This document shows, one piece after another, positions 1 to 7,546 of a stretch of 17,853 nt of DNA. The first letter of the stretch is position 1. The number at the start of each line of letters is the position of its first letter. Origin of the DNA: Desulfobacteraceae bacterium UBA5623. Lineage in GTDB: Bacteria > Desulfobacterota > DSM-4660 > Desulfatiglandales > Desulfatiglandaceae. The DNA lies in assembly GCA_002424495.1 (NCBI GenBank), contig DIKH01000239.1, positions 7,401-25,253 of the forward strand, read 5' to 3'. The position numbers were made by a program, and so were the translations under genes. The notes beneath the pieces were generated by a model. The model was given only the letters and a program-made list of their open reading frames with translations, was not told where the DNA came from and made no database searches.

Positions 1-449
1 AGTGTCCGCCCTTTACGGCCAATCAAAAGGCCGGACTTGTCACCCTCAATCTCAAGCGAGATTATGCCGTCGGTCTGCGTCGCTGTTACGCTTGTTCCCT
101 CTACAGGGATCAATATCAAAATGTTCTCAAGGGCATCTTTGGCAACGGCCAGTCCATTTTTTTCTTCTGCGGATTCAATCTGGGCACCTATTTCCTGCTC
201 GAATCTTTGTTCTGTCTCTGTCTTGGCCTCCTCTATGGTCTTTGGTTCAGGTCTCTTGACAGGTTGCGTCTCTTTAGTTGGAATGATTACCCTGATTCTG
301 GCCTTTCTTCCGCCTACCAGACCGAAAATCCCGGCGGAACCCGGTTCAATAACCTCTATCTCCATTGCATCTCTAGTCATATTAAGTTTGCGACAGGCGT
401 TTTCAATTGCGTCCTCAGCATTTTTTCCCTGAAATTCAAAAGCTTCCAT
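1..449 (-). CDS. jag: Jag/KhpB (SpoIIIJ-associated) RNA-binding protein, 3' end cut off by window
   Basis: The minus strand from an ATG at 449 stays open to the window edge, giving about 149 residues without a stop. The N-terminal ~50 residues (starting MEAFEFQGKNAEDAIENACR) match the Jag-N domain, including the EPGSAGIFGLVGGRKARI segment. A charged, Glu/Lys-rich linker follows, and then the beginning of a KH domain with the GLLIGRKGRTL nucleotide-binding loop right at the edge. A GGAGG sits six bases before the ATG. The gene lies 16 bp after yidC, the near-universal bacterial order. Jag/KhpB binds RNA and in other bacteria is linked to cell elongation and envelope homeostasis. The missing C-terminus should hold the rest of KH and an R3H domain. 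The start is well supported; the end cannot be seen. Confidence 0.93.
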   Translation of the reverse strand, partial: MEAFEFQGKNAEDAIENACRKLNMTRDAMEIEVIEPGSAGIFGLVGGRKARIRVIIPTKETQPVKRPEPKTIEEAKTETEQRFEQEIGAQIESAEEKNGLAVAKDALENILILIPVEGTSVTATQTDGIISLEIEGDKSGLLIGRKGRT

Positions 450-465
450 CGTTGACCTCCAAGTC

Positions 466-2127
466 TTATGCAGATCTTTTCAGAATTAAGTATTGCTGAC
501 CTATTGAAAGGATATTATTGACAAACCAGTAAAGGACCAGGCCGGAAGGAAAGTTGATAAACATAAAGGTAAATATTACCGGCAAAAACATCATTATCTT
601 GGCCTGGGCCGGATCGCCGGGGGTTGGCGTCATTTTCTGCTGAATAAACATGGATGCGCCCATCAACAATGTGAGCACTGGCACCCCATATGGCGGGGTC
701 ATAAATGGAATGGCAAACGAAAAGCTGAACAGACGATCAGGTGCTGACAGATCGTTTATCCAGAGAAAAAACGGGGCATGCCTCAATTCAATTGAACTTC
801 CCAGAAGCCTGAACAGGGCGATAAAGACCGGGATCTGGATAATCATCGGCAGGCACCCGCCCATCGGATTGACCTTATATGTCTTGTATAGGGCCATCAT
901 CTCTTGGTTCATCTTCTGTTTATCATCCTTGTGCCGCTCCCTTATCTTGGCCATTATGGGCTGCAGCTTTTGCATTTCTTTCATGGACTTGTAGCTTTTG
1001 TGTGTAAGAGGCGCGAAGAGGATCTTTATTAGGACCGTCATAAGGATGATGGATACACCATAATTATTTATATATTTGTTAAAATAGAGCAAAACAAATA
1101 ACAATCCTTTGGCGATGATATCAAACCAGCCAAATTCCACAGCCCTCTCAAGGTCTTTGCCAACTTCCCTTAATTTTTCCAGATCACGAGGACCAAAGTA
1201 TAGGGTATAGCGTGAAGAAATCTGCTGAGAGGGCGCAATGGAAACGGGAGGGAAACGACAGGAACCTTTTAACAGCCCTGATGGCAAGACAGACCCCTTA
1301 AAGGTCCCCTGGTATGTCTCTGACGGGACAATGGCGGACATGAAGTAGCCGTCTTCATAGGCCATCCAATCAATCCGTCCGTTTAATACCGGTTGATCAG
1401 AGAATTCTTCGCTTTCAACCTCTGTAAGCTTACTGTTCAAGGAAAGCGCAATACCTGCAAATGAGGAAGAGCTATCTTTTTTCTTTGGCACCGGGGCAGT
1501 TATTTCTGCAAAAATCACACCTTCTTTTGGCAATTGAGATTGGTTGACCACATTCATATCCATGTCAATTCTGTATTGATCAGGATAAAAGCGGAAGGTC
1601 TGCCTGATCAAAAGGCCTTCTGGTGTAATTGCTTGAAAGACAAGATCTTGGTCCTGCCCGCCATGTTCCAGTCTGAGGTCTTGATGATCCGCCTGATAGA
1701 CCATGGTTTTATCCGAAATCGAAGAAGGTGCGGCAAAACTAACAAGAAAAAAATCAGTATTTTTTTCAACATGCACCAGTTCTATTGGCGGAGAATCAGA
1801 GTGAACTGTCTGGCGATATTTCTTTAACTCAAAACTCCTTATTGTCGGACCCCCGGTTGAAAAAATGGCCCTGTAAAGGGGTGTGTCAATTACAACCTCT
1901 TTTTCTTCCGTGAATACTTCGCTGGTCTGATTGGCAGGGCCTTGCGAAGACGCAGTGGGTGGCTTATCTCCGGATTGCGAGTCATCCGGTACCATATCTT
2001 TTTGCTGTTCATCATAAGTGGCGGCCTTCTCCCGGTGCGTCTGCTCCTGTTTTGGGGAAAAGAAGTGACTCCATACTAGGAGGACCACAAAAGATAGGAC
2101 AAAGGCAAGTATCGTTCTCTTTTCCAT
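466..2127 (-). CDS. yidC: Membrane protein insertase YidC (Oxa1 family)
   Basis: A 553-residue protein, the usual length for Gram-negative YidC (about 540-560). Residues ~6-24 form the N-terminal membrane anchor (ILAFVLSFVVLLVWSHFF). A low-complexity linker rich in Gln, Asp and Ser and the large periplasmic beta-domain (~70-330) follow. The conserved Oxa1/YidC core starts near 340. The membrane segment YGVSIILMTVLIKILFAPLT carries Lys368 at the place of the conserved positive residue of the hydrophilic groove (Arg in E. coli). The cytoplasmic coiled-coil hairpin (KSYKSMKEMQKLQP) and the MGGCLPMIIQIPVFIALF segment are also present. It inserts and folds inner-membrane proteins, alone or with SecYEG. 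It follows yidD by 85 bp and precedes jag by 16 bp, and is probably transcribed with both. Confidence 0.98.
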   Translation of the reverse strand: MEKRTILAFVLSFVVLLVWSHFFSPKQEQTHREKAATYDEQQKDMVPDDSQSGDKPPTASSQGPANQTSEVFTEEKEVVIDTPLYRAIFSTGGPTIRSFELKKYRQTVHSDSPPIELVHVEKNTDFFLVSFAAPSSISDKTMVYQADHQDLRLEHGGQDQDLVFQAITPEGLLIRQTFRFYPDQYRIDMDMNVVNQSQLPKEGVIFAEITAPVPKKKDSSSSFAGIALSLNSKLTEVESEEFSDQPVLNGRIDWMAYEDGYFMSAIVPSETYQGTFKGSVLPSGLLKGSCRFPPVSIAPSQQISSRYTLYFGPRDLEKLREVGKDLERAVEFGWFDIIAKGLLFVLLYFNKYINNYGVSIILMTVLIKILFAPLTHKSYKSMKEMQKLQPIMAKIRERHKDDKQKMNQEMMALYKTYKVNPMGGCLPMIIQIPVFIALFRLLGSSIELRHAPFFLWINDLSAPDRLFSFSFAIPFMTPPYGVPVLTLLMGASMFIQQKMTPTPGDPAQAKIMMFLPVIFTFMFINFPSGLVLYWFVNNILSIGQQYLILKRSA

Positions 2128-2212
2128 TATCTTACCTGATCATTTGAATTCCGAAAGGATAACAAACTGCTGACTAAAACGATATGTCATTGGAATCTAT
2201 TAGGCAAAAGTC

Positions 2213-2467
2213 TCATACAAGTGGATCATACCCACCTGGATGGAAGGGGTGACACTTTGCTATTCTGAAAAGCGCACGAAGCCCCCCCCTTAGGATGCCA
2301 TATTTAAAAATGGCACACCGGGCGTAGGCCGAACAAGTTGGATGGAAACGACAGGAAGGAGGAAAAAAAGGCGAAATAAATTTTTGGTATATATCTATCA
2401 GAGTGACAGGTATATATCTTATCTTATTGACGAAATTTGTTGTCAAAAATGATACTGATTTCCTCAT
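2213..2467 (-). CDS. yidD: Membrane protein insertion efficiency factor YidD
   Basis: A small protein of 84 residues from the ATG at 2467. The family signature is complete: YQKFISP, then CRFHPTCSAYA, and the C-terminal CHPFHPGGYDPL. YidD is a short inner-membrane-associated protein with an amphipathic helix that assists YidC-dependent insertion. The ATG at 2467 is preferred over a longer frame opening at 2500 because family members begin shortly before the YQKFISP block and a GGAAGG lies just upstream. Even so, the gene overlaps the end of rnpA by 44 bp, which suggests translational coupling. A TTG further in (about residue 8 of this call) would almost remove the overlap and cannot be excluded. 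Confidence 0.93.
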   Translation of the reverse strand: MRKSVSFLTTNFVNKIRYIPVTLIDIYQKFISPFFPPSCRFHPTCSAYARCAIFKYGILRGGLRALFRIAKCHPFHPGGYDPLV

Positions 2468-2774
2468 TAACCTTCCACAGGTCCAGATATCTGGCGTCAT
2501 TGTTCTTTGCTATTATGACGATATCGTATCCTTGGGGGAGACATGCCTTGCTGAGCCTGTAATATTCTCTGACCAGCCTTTTCAGCCTGTTTCTCCTGAC
2601 TGCGTTACCGGCATGCTTTCCGGCAGTAACCCCCAGTCTTGTAACGCCTTGCCCGTTCCGTTTAAGAATTAGGGTAAAGTGTTTTGTATAAAGGCGCTTA
2701 CCCGAGCGATTTAGATTGACAAAATCTGCCCGCTTCAATATTCTTTCAGACTTCGGAAACGAAAAAGATCCCAT
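2424..2774 (-). CDS. rnpA: Ribonuclease P protein component
   Basis: A basic 116-residue protein, typical RnpA length. It has the FPKSERILKRADF N-terminal block and the diagnostic RNR motif region HAGNAVRRNRLKRLVREYYR, followed by GYDIVIIAK. It is the protein subunit that helps the RNase P RNA cleave tRNA 5' leaders. It begins 24 bp after rpmH and its last 44 bp overlap yidD, the standard rpmH-rnpA-yidD arrangement. The ribosome-binding site before its ATG is weak, consistent with translation coupled to rpmH. Confidence 0.98.
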   Translation of the reverse strand: MGSFSFPKSERILKRADFVNLNRSGKRLYTKHFTLILKRNGQGVTRLGVTAGKHAGNAVRRNRLKRLVREYYRLSKACLPQGYDIVIIAKNNDARYLDLWKVNEEISIIFDNKFRQ

Positions 2775-2798
2775 TAAGTCCAGGACAGCCCGGCAGGA

Positions 2799-2945
2799 CT
2801 ATGCATAATATTTCACGGATAACTGCTTCCGGCCTTTTGCCCTTCTTCGTCTTAATACTTCTATACCGCCTTTTGTCTTCATCCTGGCCCTGAACCCATG
2901 GGTTCTTGCCCTTTTAATATTACTGGGTTGATAAGTTCTTTTCAT
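2799..2945 (-). CDS. rpmH: 50S ribosomal protein L34
   Basis: A 48-residue frame, too short for most ORF lists, reads MKRTYQPSNIKRARTHGFRA followed by a run of Arg/Lys and ends SVKYYA. This is the classic L34 sequence (KRTYQPS, RxRTHGFRARM, GxxVLxRRRAKGRxxLS). L34 is a small, very basic protein bound to 23S rRNA in the large subunit. A GGTGAT lies a few bases before the ATG as ribosome-binding site. It is the first gene of the leftward cluster and is preceded by a good promoter at 2986-3014. The C-terminal extension VKYYA makes it slightly longer than the common 44-46 residues. Confidence 0.98.
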   Translation of the reverse strand: MKRTYQPSNIKRARTHGFRARMKTKGGIEVLRRRRAKGRKQLSVKYYA

Positions 2946-2985
2946 GGCATCACCAAACGTTCTTCTTGAGCTGGCATAAATTTAA

Positions 2986-3014
2986 ATTCAAACACGGGTA
3001 ACAGATTTTGTCAA
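2986..3014 (-). promoter_or_regulatory. Probable sigma70-type promoter of the rpmH-rnpA-yidD-yidC-jag cluster
   Basis: Read on the minus strand there is a perfect TTGACA (3014-3009), a 17-base spacer and TTGAAT (2991-2986, four of six to TATAAT). Transcription would start near 2979, about 35 bases before the rpmH ATG. The -35 box overlaps by two bases the inverted repeat at 3013-3041. Prediction from sequence only. Confidence 0.6.
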
Positions 3015-3041
3015 GATAAAATCAGTTGTTTATTTTATCTT
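3013..3041. repeat. Perfect 10-bp inverted repeat in the rpmH/mreB divergent region
   Basis: AAGATAAAAT (3013-3022) is followed by nine bases and then ATTTTATCTT (3032-3041), its exact reverse complement. It abuts the rpmH -35 box and lies 37 bp upstream of the putative mreB -35 box. It could be an operator for a dimeric regulator or an AT-rich cruciform. There is no G/C-rich stem, so it is unlikely to be a terminator. Confidence 0.6.
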
Positions 3042-3077
3042 TTGGGTGTATCTTCCTCTGATCTCGGCCACGAGGTA

Positions 3078-3107
3078 TTGAGAAAATAAATTTCGCTCAA
3101 ATATAAC
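3078..3107 (+). promoter_or_regulatory. Candidate promoter of the mreBCD-mrdA-rodA operon
   Basis: TTGAGA (3078-3083), an 18-base spacer and TATAAC (3102-3107) match the sigma70 consensus at five of six positions in each hexamer. Transcription would start near 3114, about 29 bases before the mreB ATG, leaving room for the AAGGAG ribosome-binding site at 3132-3137. Confidence 0.5.
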
Positions 3108-3142
3108 CATTATGACACTAGCAGCAAAGAAAGGAGACAGCA

Positions 3143-4177
3143 ATGCTTCTTGATCCCCTCTTCGGAATATTTTCCAATGACTTGGCCATTGACCTCGGGA
3201 CAGCCAATACTCTCGTTTATATGAAGGGAAAAGGGATCGTTCTGAGTGAGCCCTCTGTGGTAGCTGTGAGAAAAGACGCAAAAGGAACGAGCAAGGTATT
3301 GGCGGTCGGTAAAGAGGCCAAGATGATGCTTGGCAGAACTCCGGGAAACATCGAAGCTATACGTCCAATGAAAGATGGGGTGATTGCTGATTTCGAAATT
3401 GCCGAGGCAATGCTTCGCCATTTTATCAGAAAGGCCCATAATCGAAGGAAACTTGTCAGGCCCAGGATCATTGTCTGCGTGCCCAGTGGAATCACCCAGG
3501 TTGAAAAACGGGCTGTCCGTGAATCCGCGGAATCAGCAGGAGCAAGGGAGGTGTTCCTCATCGAAGAGCCTATGGCGGCTGCCATCGGGGCAGGACTTCC
3601 CATTACCGATCCCGCCTGTAACATGGTTGTTGACATTGGCGGGGGCACAACAGAGGTTGCCGTCATATCGCTTGCTGGCATTGTCTACAGCACCTCCACC
3701 AGAGTTGGAGGCGACAAAATGGACGAGGCGATATTGCAACATATCAAAAGGAAATACAATTTACTGATAGGCATAACCACCGCAGAAGTCATAAAGACAA
3801 CGATTGGAAATGCCTACCCTGGTGATCAGATTGAAACTATCGAGGTAAAAGGCAGAGACCTGGTCACTGGAATCCCCAAGATTCTGACCATTGATTCAGA
3901 AGAAATTCGAGAGGCTATTTCAGAGCAGGTTGAGGCAATTGTCGAGGCGGTGCATGTTGCCCTGGAGCAGACTCCCCCAGAGTTGTCTGCGGATATCGTG
4001 GACAGAGGGATCGTTCTAACAGGAGGAGGCTCCCTGCTCAAGGGCCTTGATGTCAGGTTGAGGGAGGAGACCAAACTTCCGATTATCATTACTGAAGACC
4101 CCCTTTCCACCGTGGTTCTGGGCTCTGGAAAGGCTTTGGACAACTGGGCGATTCTAAGAGAAGTCGAGATTCGGTAA
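3143..4177 (+). CDS. mreB: Rod-shape-determining actin homologue MreB
   Basis: A 344-residue protein, the normal MreB length. The actin-fold nucleotide motifs are all visible: phosphate-1 DLGTANTLVY (residues ~17-26), phosphate-2 DIGGGTTEVAVISL (~165-178) and the adenosine motif VLTGGGSLLKGLD (~292-304). The LIEEPMAAAIGAGLPI segment is also MreB-typical. The N-terminal MLLDPLFGIFSNDLAIDLG includes the hydrophobic stretch used for membrane contact. MreB forms membrane-bound filaments that guide the elongation machinery. AAGGAG lies five bases before the ATG. It heads the operon, divergent from rpmH, and 116 bp separate it from mreC. Confidence 0.98.
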   Translation: MLLDPLFGIFSNDLAIDLGTANTLVYMKGKGIVLSEPSVVAVRKDAKGTSKVLAVGKEAKMMLGRTPGNIEAIRPMKDGVIADFEIAEAMLRHFIRKAHNRRKLVRPRIIVCVPSGITQVEKRAVRESAESAGAREVFLIEEPMAAAIGAGLPITDPACNMVVDIGGGTTEVAVISLAGIVYSTSTRVGGDKMDEAILQHIKRKYNLLIGITTAEVIKTTIGNAYPGDQIETIEVKGRDLVTGIPKILTIDSEEIREAISEQVEAIVEAVHVALEQTPPELSADIVDRGIVLTGGGSLLKGLDVRLREETKLPIIITEDPLSTVVLGSGKALDNWAILREVEIR

Positions 4178-4293
4178 AAATTCAAGAACACAGAGTTATA
4201 AGGATATAATGGCCTTGCGGTTTGCCAATCAGCGAACGGATTCAATATGCTGACTGACAGCGGGTCATGTCAAAGTGGAGTTGAATTCGGCCA

Positions 4294-5139
4294 TTGAAAA
4301 GGAAAAAACATTTTCCCAAATTGTGGATTGTGGTCTTTTTTATTGGTCTGATTATATTTCTGCTCTCCTATGGTTCAGGCAAGATATCTCCCTGGGGTCC
4401 TACCGGCCAACTGGTGATTGATATTACCGCCCCCTTTCAGAATCTCATGGCCCAGATGTCTGGCGCAGTTGAGAGGTTTTGGCTGAATTATTTCCAACTG
4501 ATTAATGTCCGTGAAGAAAACGCACGGTTAAAGGCTGCCGTTGATTCGCTGAAAATGGAAAACAGCCGATATCTCGAGATGTTATCCGGCCACAAGAGAC
4601 TTGAAGAACTGCTTCAATTCAAACAGTCCATAAACGAGTCTTCCCTGGCCGCCCGGGTAATAGGCCTGGATCCGACAGGCTGGTTCAAATCAGTGATCAT
4701 TGATAAGGGTGAAGATGAAGGGGTCAGACTGGACATGTCGGTAGTCAATGCCGACGGCATTGTTGGCAGAGTTGTTTCCGTTTCACAAAATTATGCAAAG
4801 GTGTTGTTGATTATTGACCAGAACAGCGCTGTTGACTGCCTTGTCCAGAGGTCAAGGGAGAGGGGGATTGCAGTGGGGCTTTCCACTGATATCTGCAAGC
4901 TCAATTATGTTCAAAAATCCGGCGCTGTTGCAGTAGGAGACATCATTGTCTCCTCTGGTCTCGCGGACATTTTTCCCAAGGGCCTGCCGGTAGGTGAGGT
5001 CGTGAATGTCAAAGATGTCCCGGGAGAGCTTTTTAAGGACATTGACATAAGACCCACTGTAAATTTTTCCAAGCTGGAAGTAGTCCTTTTGATTATGAAG
5101 GAGCGCATGCCATCGTCAGAACAGACAAAAGTGGAATAG
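4294..5139 (+). CDS. mreC: Rod-shape-determining protein MreC
   Basis: A 281-residue protein with one N-terminal membrane helix (residues ~8-27, WIVVFFIGLIIFLLSYGSG), a short coiled coil (~67-105, VREENARLKAAVDSLKMEN) and the periplasmic beta-barrel region with ARVIGLDPTGWFKSVIIDKG and the later SGLADIFPKGLPVGEV block, all typical of MreC. It links cytoplasmic MreB to the periplasmic PBP2/RodA synthase and activates it. The start is TTG at 4294 (TTGAAAAGGAAAAAA); an in-frame TGA at 4282 rules out any longer frame, and only a poor GGAG lies upstream (4277-4280). This implies modest initiation. The stop is eight bases before mreD. Confidence 0.96.
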   Translation: MKRKKHFPKLWIVVFFIGLIIFLLSYGSGKISPWGPTGQLVIDITAPFQNLMAQMSGAVERFWLNYFQLINVREENARLKAAVDSLKMENSRYLEMLSGHKRLEELLQFKQSINESSLAARVIGLDPTGWFKSVIIDKGEDEGVRLDMSVVNADGIVGRVVSVSQNYAKVLLIIDQNSAVDCLVQRSRERGIAVGLSTDICKLNYVQKSGAVAVGDIIVSSGLADIFPKGLPVGEVVNVKDVPGELFKDIDIRPTVNFSKLEVVLLIMKERMPSSEQTKVE

Positions 5140-5147
5140 GGTTTTAC

Positions 5148-5633
5148 ATGGTATTGTGGCTCTTGGCCATGGCCTTTACGCTGACCAAAGGGGGCCTTGC
5201 GGGCTTTGTGGGTTCAGAATCATTTACCCCTGATATATTGACCACAACAACCGCTTACATTTGCCTGCACTATGGACTTGCAGGTTCCTGCATTTTCGCC
5301 CTTGGTCAGGGCCTTTTTGTAGATCTTTTATCTGGTGGTATGTATGGTATCTTTACCTCCCTTTATTTGAGCGTCTTCGGGGGAATCTTGCTTTGTTCAA
5401 AATTTTTCAATCTTCATTCCCCAAGAGGACAGGCTGCGATTGTCTGTCTGGTGATCCTGATAAAATATGTATTTTTCTTCCTCATATTGAAGACATTTTC
5501 TCAATGTGCCATTTTTTCAGGGTCTTTCCTGTGGGATTCTCTTACCATAGTGCTGGTTACAGGATTGACCACGCCTTTGTGTTTCTATCTGTTTGACCGC
5601 TTAAAGGATATTAAATTATACTTGTTAAATTAG
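5148..5633 (+). CDS. mreD: Rod-shape-determining membrane protein MreD
   Basis: A 161-residue, very hydrophobic protein with about five predicted membrane segments and the MreD-typical block ALGQGLFVDLLSGGMYGIFT. Position between mreC and the PBP2 gene supports the call more than sequence alone, because MreD diverges quickly. It is an integral inner-membrane partner of MreC in the elongasome. It starts eight bases after the mreC stop with no strong ribosome-binding site, so translation is probably coupled to mreC. Confidence 0.93.
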   Translation: MVLWLLAMAFTLTKGGLAGFVGSESFTPDILTTTTAYICLHYGLAGSCIFALGQGLFVDLLSGGMYGIFTSLYLSVFGGILLCSKFFNLHSPRGQAAIVCLVILIKYVFFFLILKTFSQCAIFSGSFLWDSLTIVLVTGLTTPLCFYLFDRLKDIKLYLLN

Positions 5634-5662
5634 AGTCATACCATTTATAAACTGTCCCATCT

Positions 5663-5678
5663 GCCTGCTTTTGCAGGC
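5663..5678 (+). repeat. Short perfect hairpin between mreD and mrdA
   Basis: GCCTGC-TTTT-GCAGGC forms a six-base-pair G/C-rich stem with a four-base loop in the 91-bp gap. No T-run follows, so it does not look like an intrinsic terminator. It could be an mRNA-stability or processing element that sets mrdA-rodA expression apart from mreBCD. Confidence 0.5.
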
Positions 5679-5724
5679 TGTTAAACAGACCTTTCTGTAT
5701 GATTCTTTAGAGAGGGACTAACCA

Positions 5725-7545
5725 TTGAGGATATCGAATTTTGATCCTGTTTCCGTTGGGATCTTTAACAGACAGATCAGGAATGCCACCCTGTTTGTCC
5801 TGGTCTTGTTCAGTATCCTGGTCATAAGGCTGTGGTTCCTGCAGATCGTAAAGGGGCCTATTTACAGAGCCAAGTCTGAACATAATCGCCTCCGCCTCCA
5901 GGATATTACACCTGTCAGGGGTATGATCATGGACCGCAATGGCAATGTGCTTATCGCTAACAGGCCATCTTATGATCTTTTCGTTATCCCTGAAGACGTC
6001 CAGGACCGCGCAAGACTCCTCCAGGATTTGGAACGATTGGCAGGTCTTGATCCTGAGTCAGCCAGGCAAAAACTAAACGCATCTGCCACTGTCCCTTTCA
6101 GGCCAGTCTGTCTCAAAAAGGATATGTCCCGTGATATGCTGGCCATAGTTGAAATGTATAAGTATAATCTGCCTGGTGTTGTGATAAAGGTCGAGCCGGG
6201 ACGGCATTATGTATACGGAAATTTTGCGTTTCATCTGCTGGGCTACCTGGGAGAGATCAGTGAAGCCGAGCTTGACAGAGGACAATATCCAGATAGCAAG
6301 TCAGGGGACATGATCGGAAAATCCGGGGTGGAATCCAGGTGGCAGACTTCACTTAGCGGCATGAGGGGCGGTGAGCAGATTGAGGTTGATGCTGAGGGTA
6401 GAAAAATACGGACGATCTCTATCCGATTGCCTGGGTCAGGGTCAAATGTTTGTCTTACACTTGATCAACATCTTCAAATGACAGCGGAAAACGCCATGAT
6501 CGGCAAAAAGGGGGCTATTGTAGCGCTCGACCCCAACACAGGTGAAGTCCTGGCATTGGTCAGCAGTCCCAGCGTTGACCCCAACCTCTTCGTATGCGGG
6601 ACAAACAGGACAATATGGAAGGAGATCGCTCAATCCAAGGATTTTCCTTTACAGAACAGGGCATTGACAGGACAATACCCACCTGCATCCGTATTCAAGA
6701 TTATAGTCGCCCTCGCTGGCCTTGAGGAGGGCAGAATTGATCCAAGGGAAACCGTCTTTTGCCCTGGGTACTTCTTTCTTGGAAATCACAGATACAGGTG
6801 CTGGAAAAAACACGGTCATGGAAGGGTGGATCTCCACAGAGCGCTGGTGGAGTCATGCGATGTATATTTTTATCGGATGGGAAAAAGGCTTGGCGTTGAC
6901 AGGATCGCCCGTTATGCAAAAAAACTGGGCCTTGGGGGAAAAACAGGCTTTGATGTGGGCCACGAAAAAGAGGGGCTTATTCCTACAAAAAGCTGGAAAT
7001 TGAAAAGGCTGGGGGTTCCATGGCAGGAAGGCGAGACAGTATCAACGTCCATTGGCCAGAGTTTTACGCTTGTTACACCTATTCAGATGGCGACAATGAT
7101 ATCAGCAGTCTTCAATGGCGGAGTCATTTACAGACCTCAGGCCACAAAATGGGTTGGGAAGTCGGAGGCGGAAAAAGACTATGAATTTTCCCCTGAAATA
7201 ATAAGGAAGACAGGGATTGAACAAGATCATCTGGAAATTGTTAAAAAGGCCCTTATTGGGGTGGTAAACGAGAGGGGCGGCACCGGTTCAATGACCAGGT
7301 TCAATGACTTTACCGTTGCCGGTAAGACAGGAACTGCCCAGGTGATAGGTCTTAAGAAAGATGAAAGCGGCAAACGTAATTATATCCCTGTCCATTATAA
7401 GGATCATGCTTGGTTCGTTGCCGTCGCCCCGGTTGAAAATCCGAGGATTGCATTAGCCATATTGGTGGAGCACGGCGGTCATGGGGGAAGCACCGCAGCC
7501 CCTATCGCCAAAGAGTTAATAGAGGCTTATTTACACAGGCAATGA
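5725..7545 (+). CDS. mrdA: Penicillin-binding protein 2, peptidoglycan D,D-transpeptidase MrdA
   Basis: A 606-residue class B PBP. An N-terminal membrane anchor (residues ~20-40, NATLFVLVLFSILVIRLWFLQ) is followed by the dimerisation/pedestal domain (YRAKSEHNRLR, PVRGMIMDRNGNVL) and the transpeptidase domain. The catalytic Ser-x-x-Lys is S322-V-F-K325 in YPPASVFK, the second motif is S377-C-D in VESCDVYFY, and the KTG motif is K534-T-G in VAGKTGTAQ. It cross-links lateral-wall peptidoglycan during elongation. The start is TTG at 5725, with GAGAGGG about eight bases upstream. The stop is one base before the rodA ATG, so the pair is almost certainly co-translated. Confidence 0.97.
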   Translation: MRISNFDPVSVGIFNRQIRNATLFVLVLFSILVIRLWFLQIVKGPIYRAKSEHNRLRLQDITPVRGMIMDRNGNVLIANRPSYDLFVIPEDVQDRARLLQDLERLAGLDPESARQKLNASATVPFRPVCLKKDMSRDMLAIVEMYKYNLPGVVIKVEPGRHYVYGNFAFHLLGYLGEISEAELDRGQYPDSKSGDMIGKSGVESRWQTSLSGMRGGEQIEVDAEGRKIRTISIRLPGSGSNVCLTLDQHLQMTAENAMIGKKGAIVALDPNTGEVLALVSSPSVDPNLFVCGTNRTIWKEIAQSKDFPLQNRALTGQYPPASVFKIIVALAGLEEGRIDPRETVFCPGYFFLGNHRYRCWKKHGHGRVDLHRALVESCDVYFYRMGKRLGVDRIARYAKKLGLGGKTGFDVGHEKEGLIPTKSWKLKRLGVPWQEGETVSTSIGQSFTLVTPIQMATMISAVFNGGVIYRPQATKWVGKSEAEKDYEFSPEIIRKTGIEQDHLEIVKKALIGVVNERGGTGSMTRFNDFTVAGKTGTAQVIGLKKDESGKRNYIPVHYKDHAWFVAVAPVENPRIALAILVEHGGHGGSTAAPIAKELIEAYLHRQ

Positions 7546-7546
7546 T

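Noticed and set aside
3217..3681. A 154-codon minus-strand frame inside mreB
   Set aside because: It is antisense to a highly conserved gene; its Ser/Ala/Pro-rich composition is typical of shadow frames.
4178..4293. Internal promoter before mreC around TATAAT at 4205-4210
   Set aside because: The -10 box is perfect, but no acceptable -35 box lies 16-18 bases upstream (best TTCAAG, three of six), so it was not listed.
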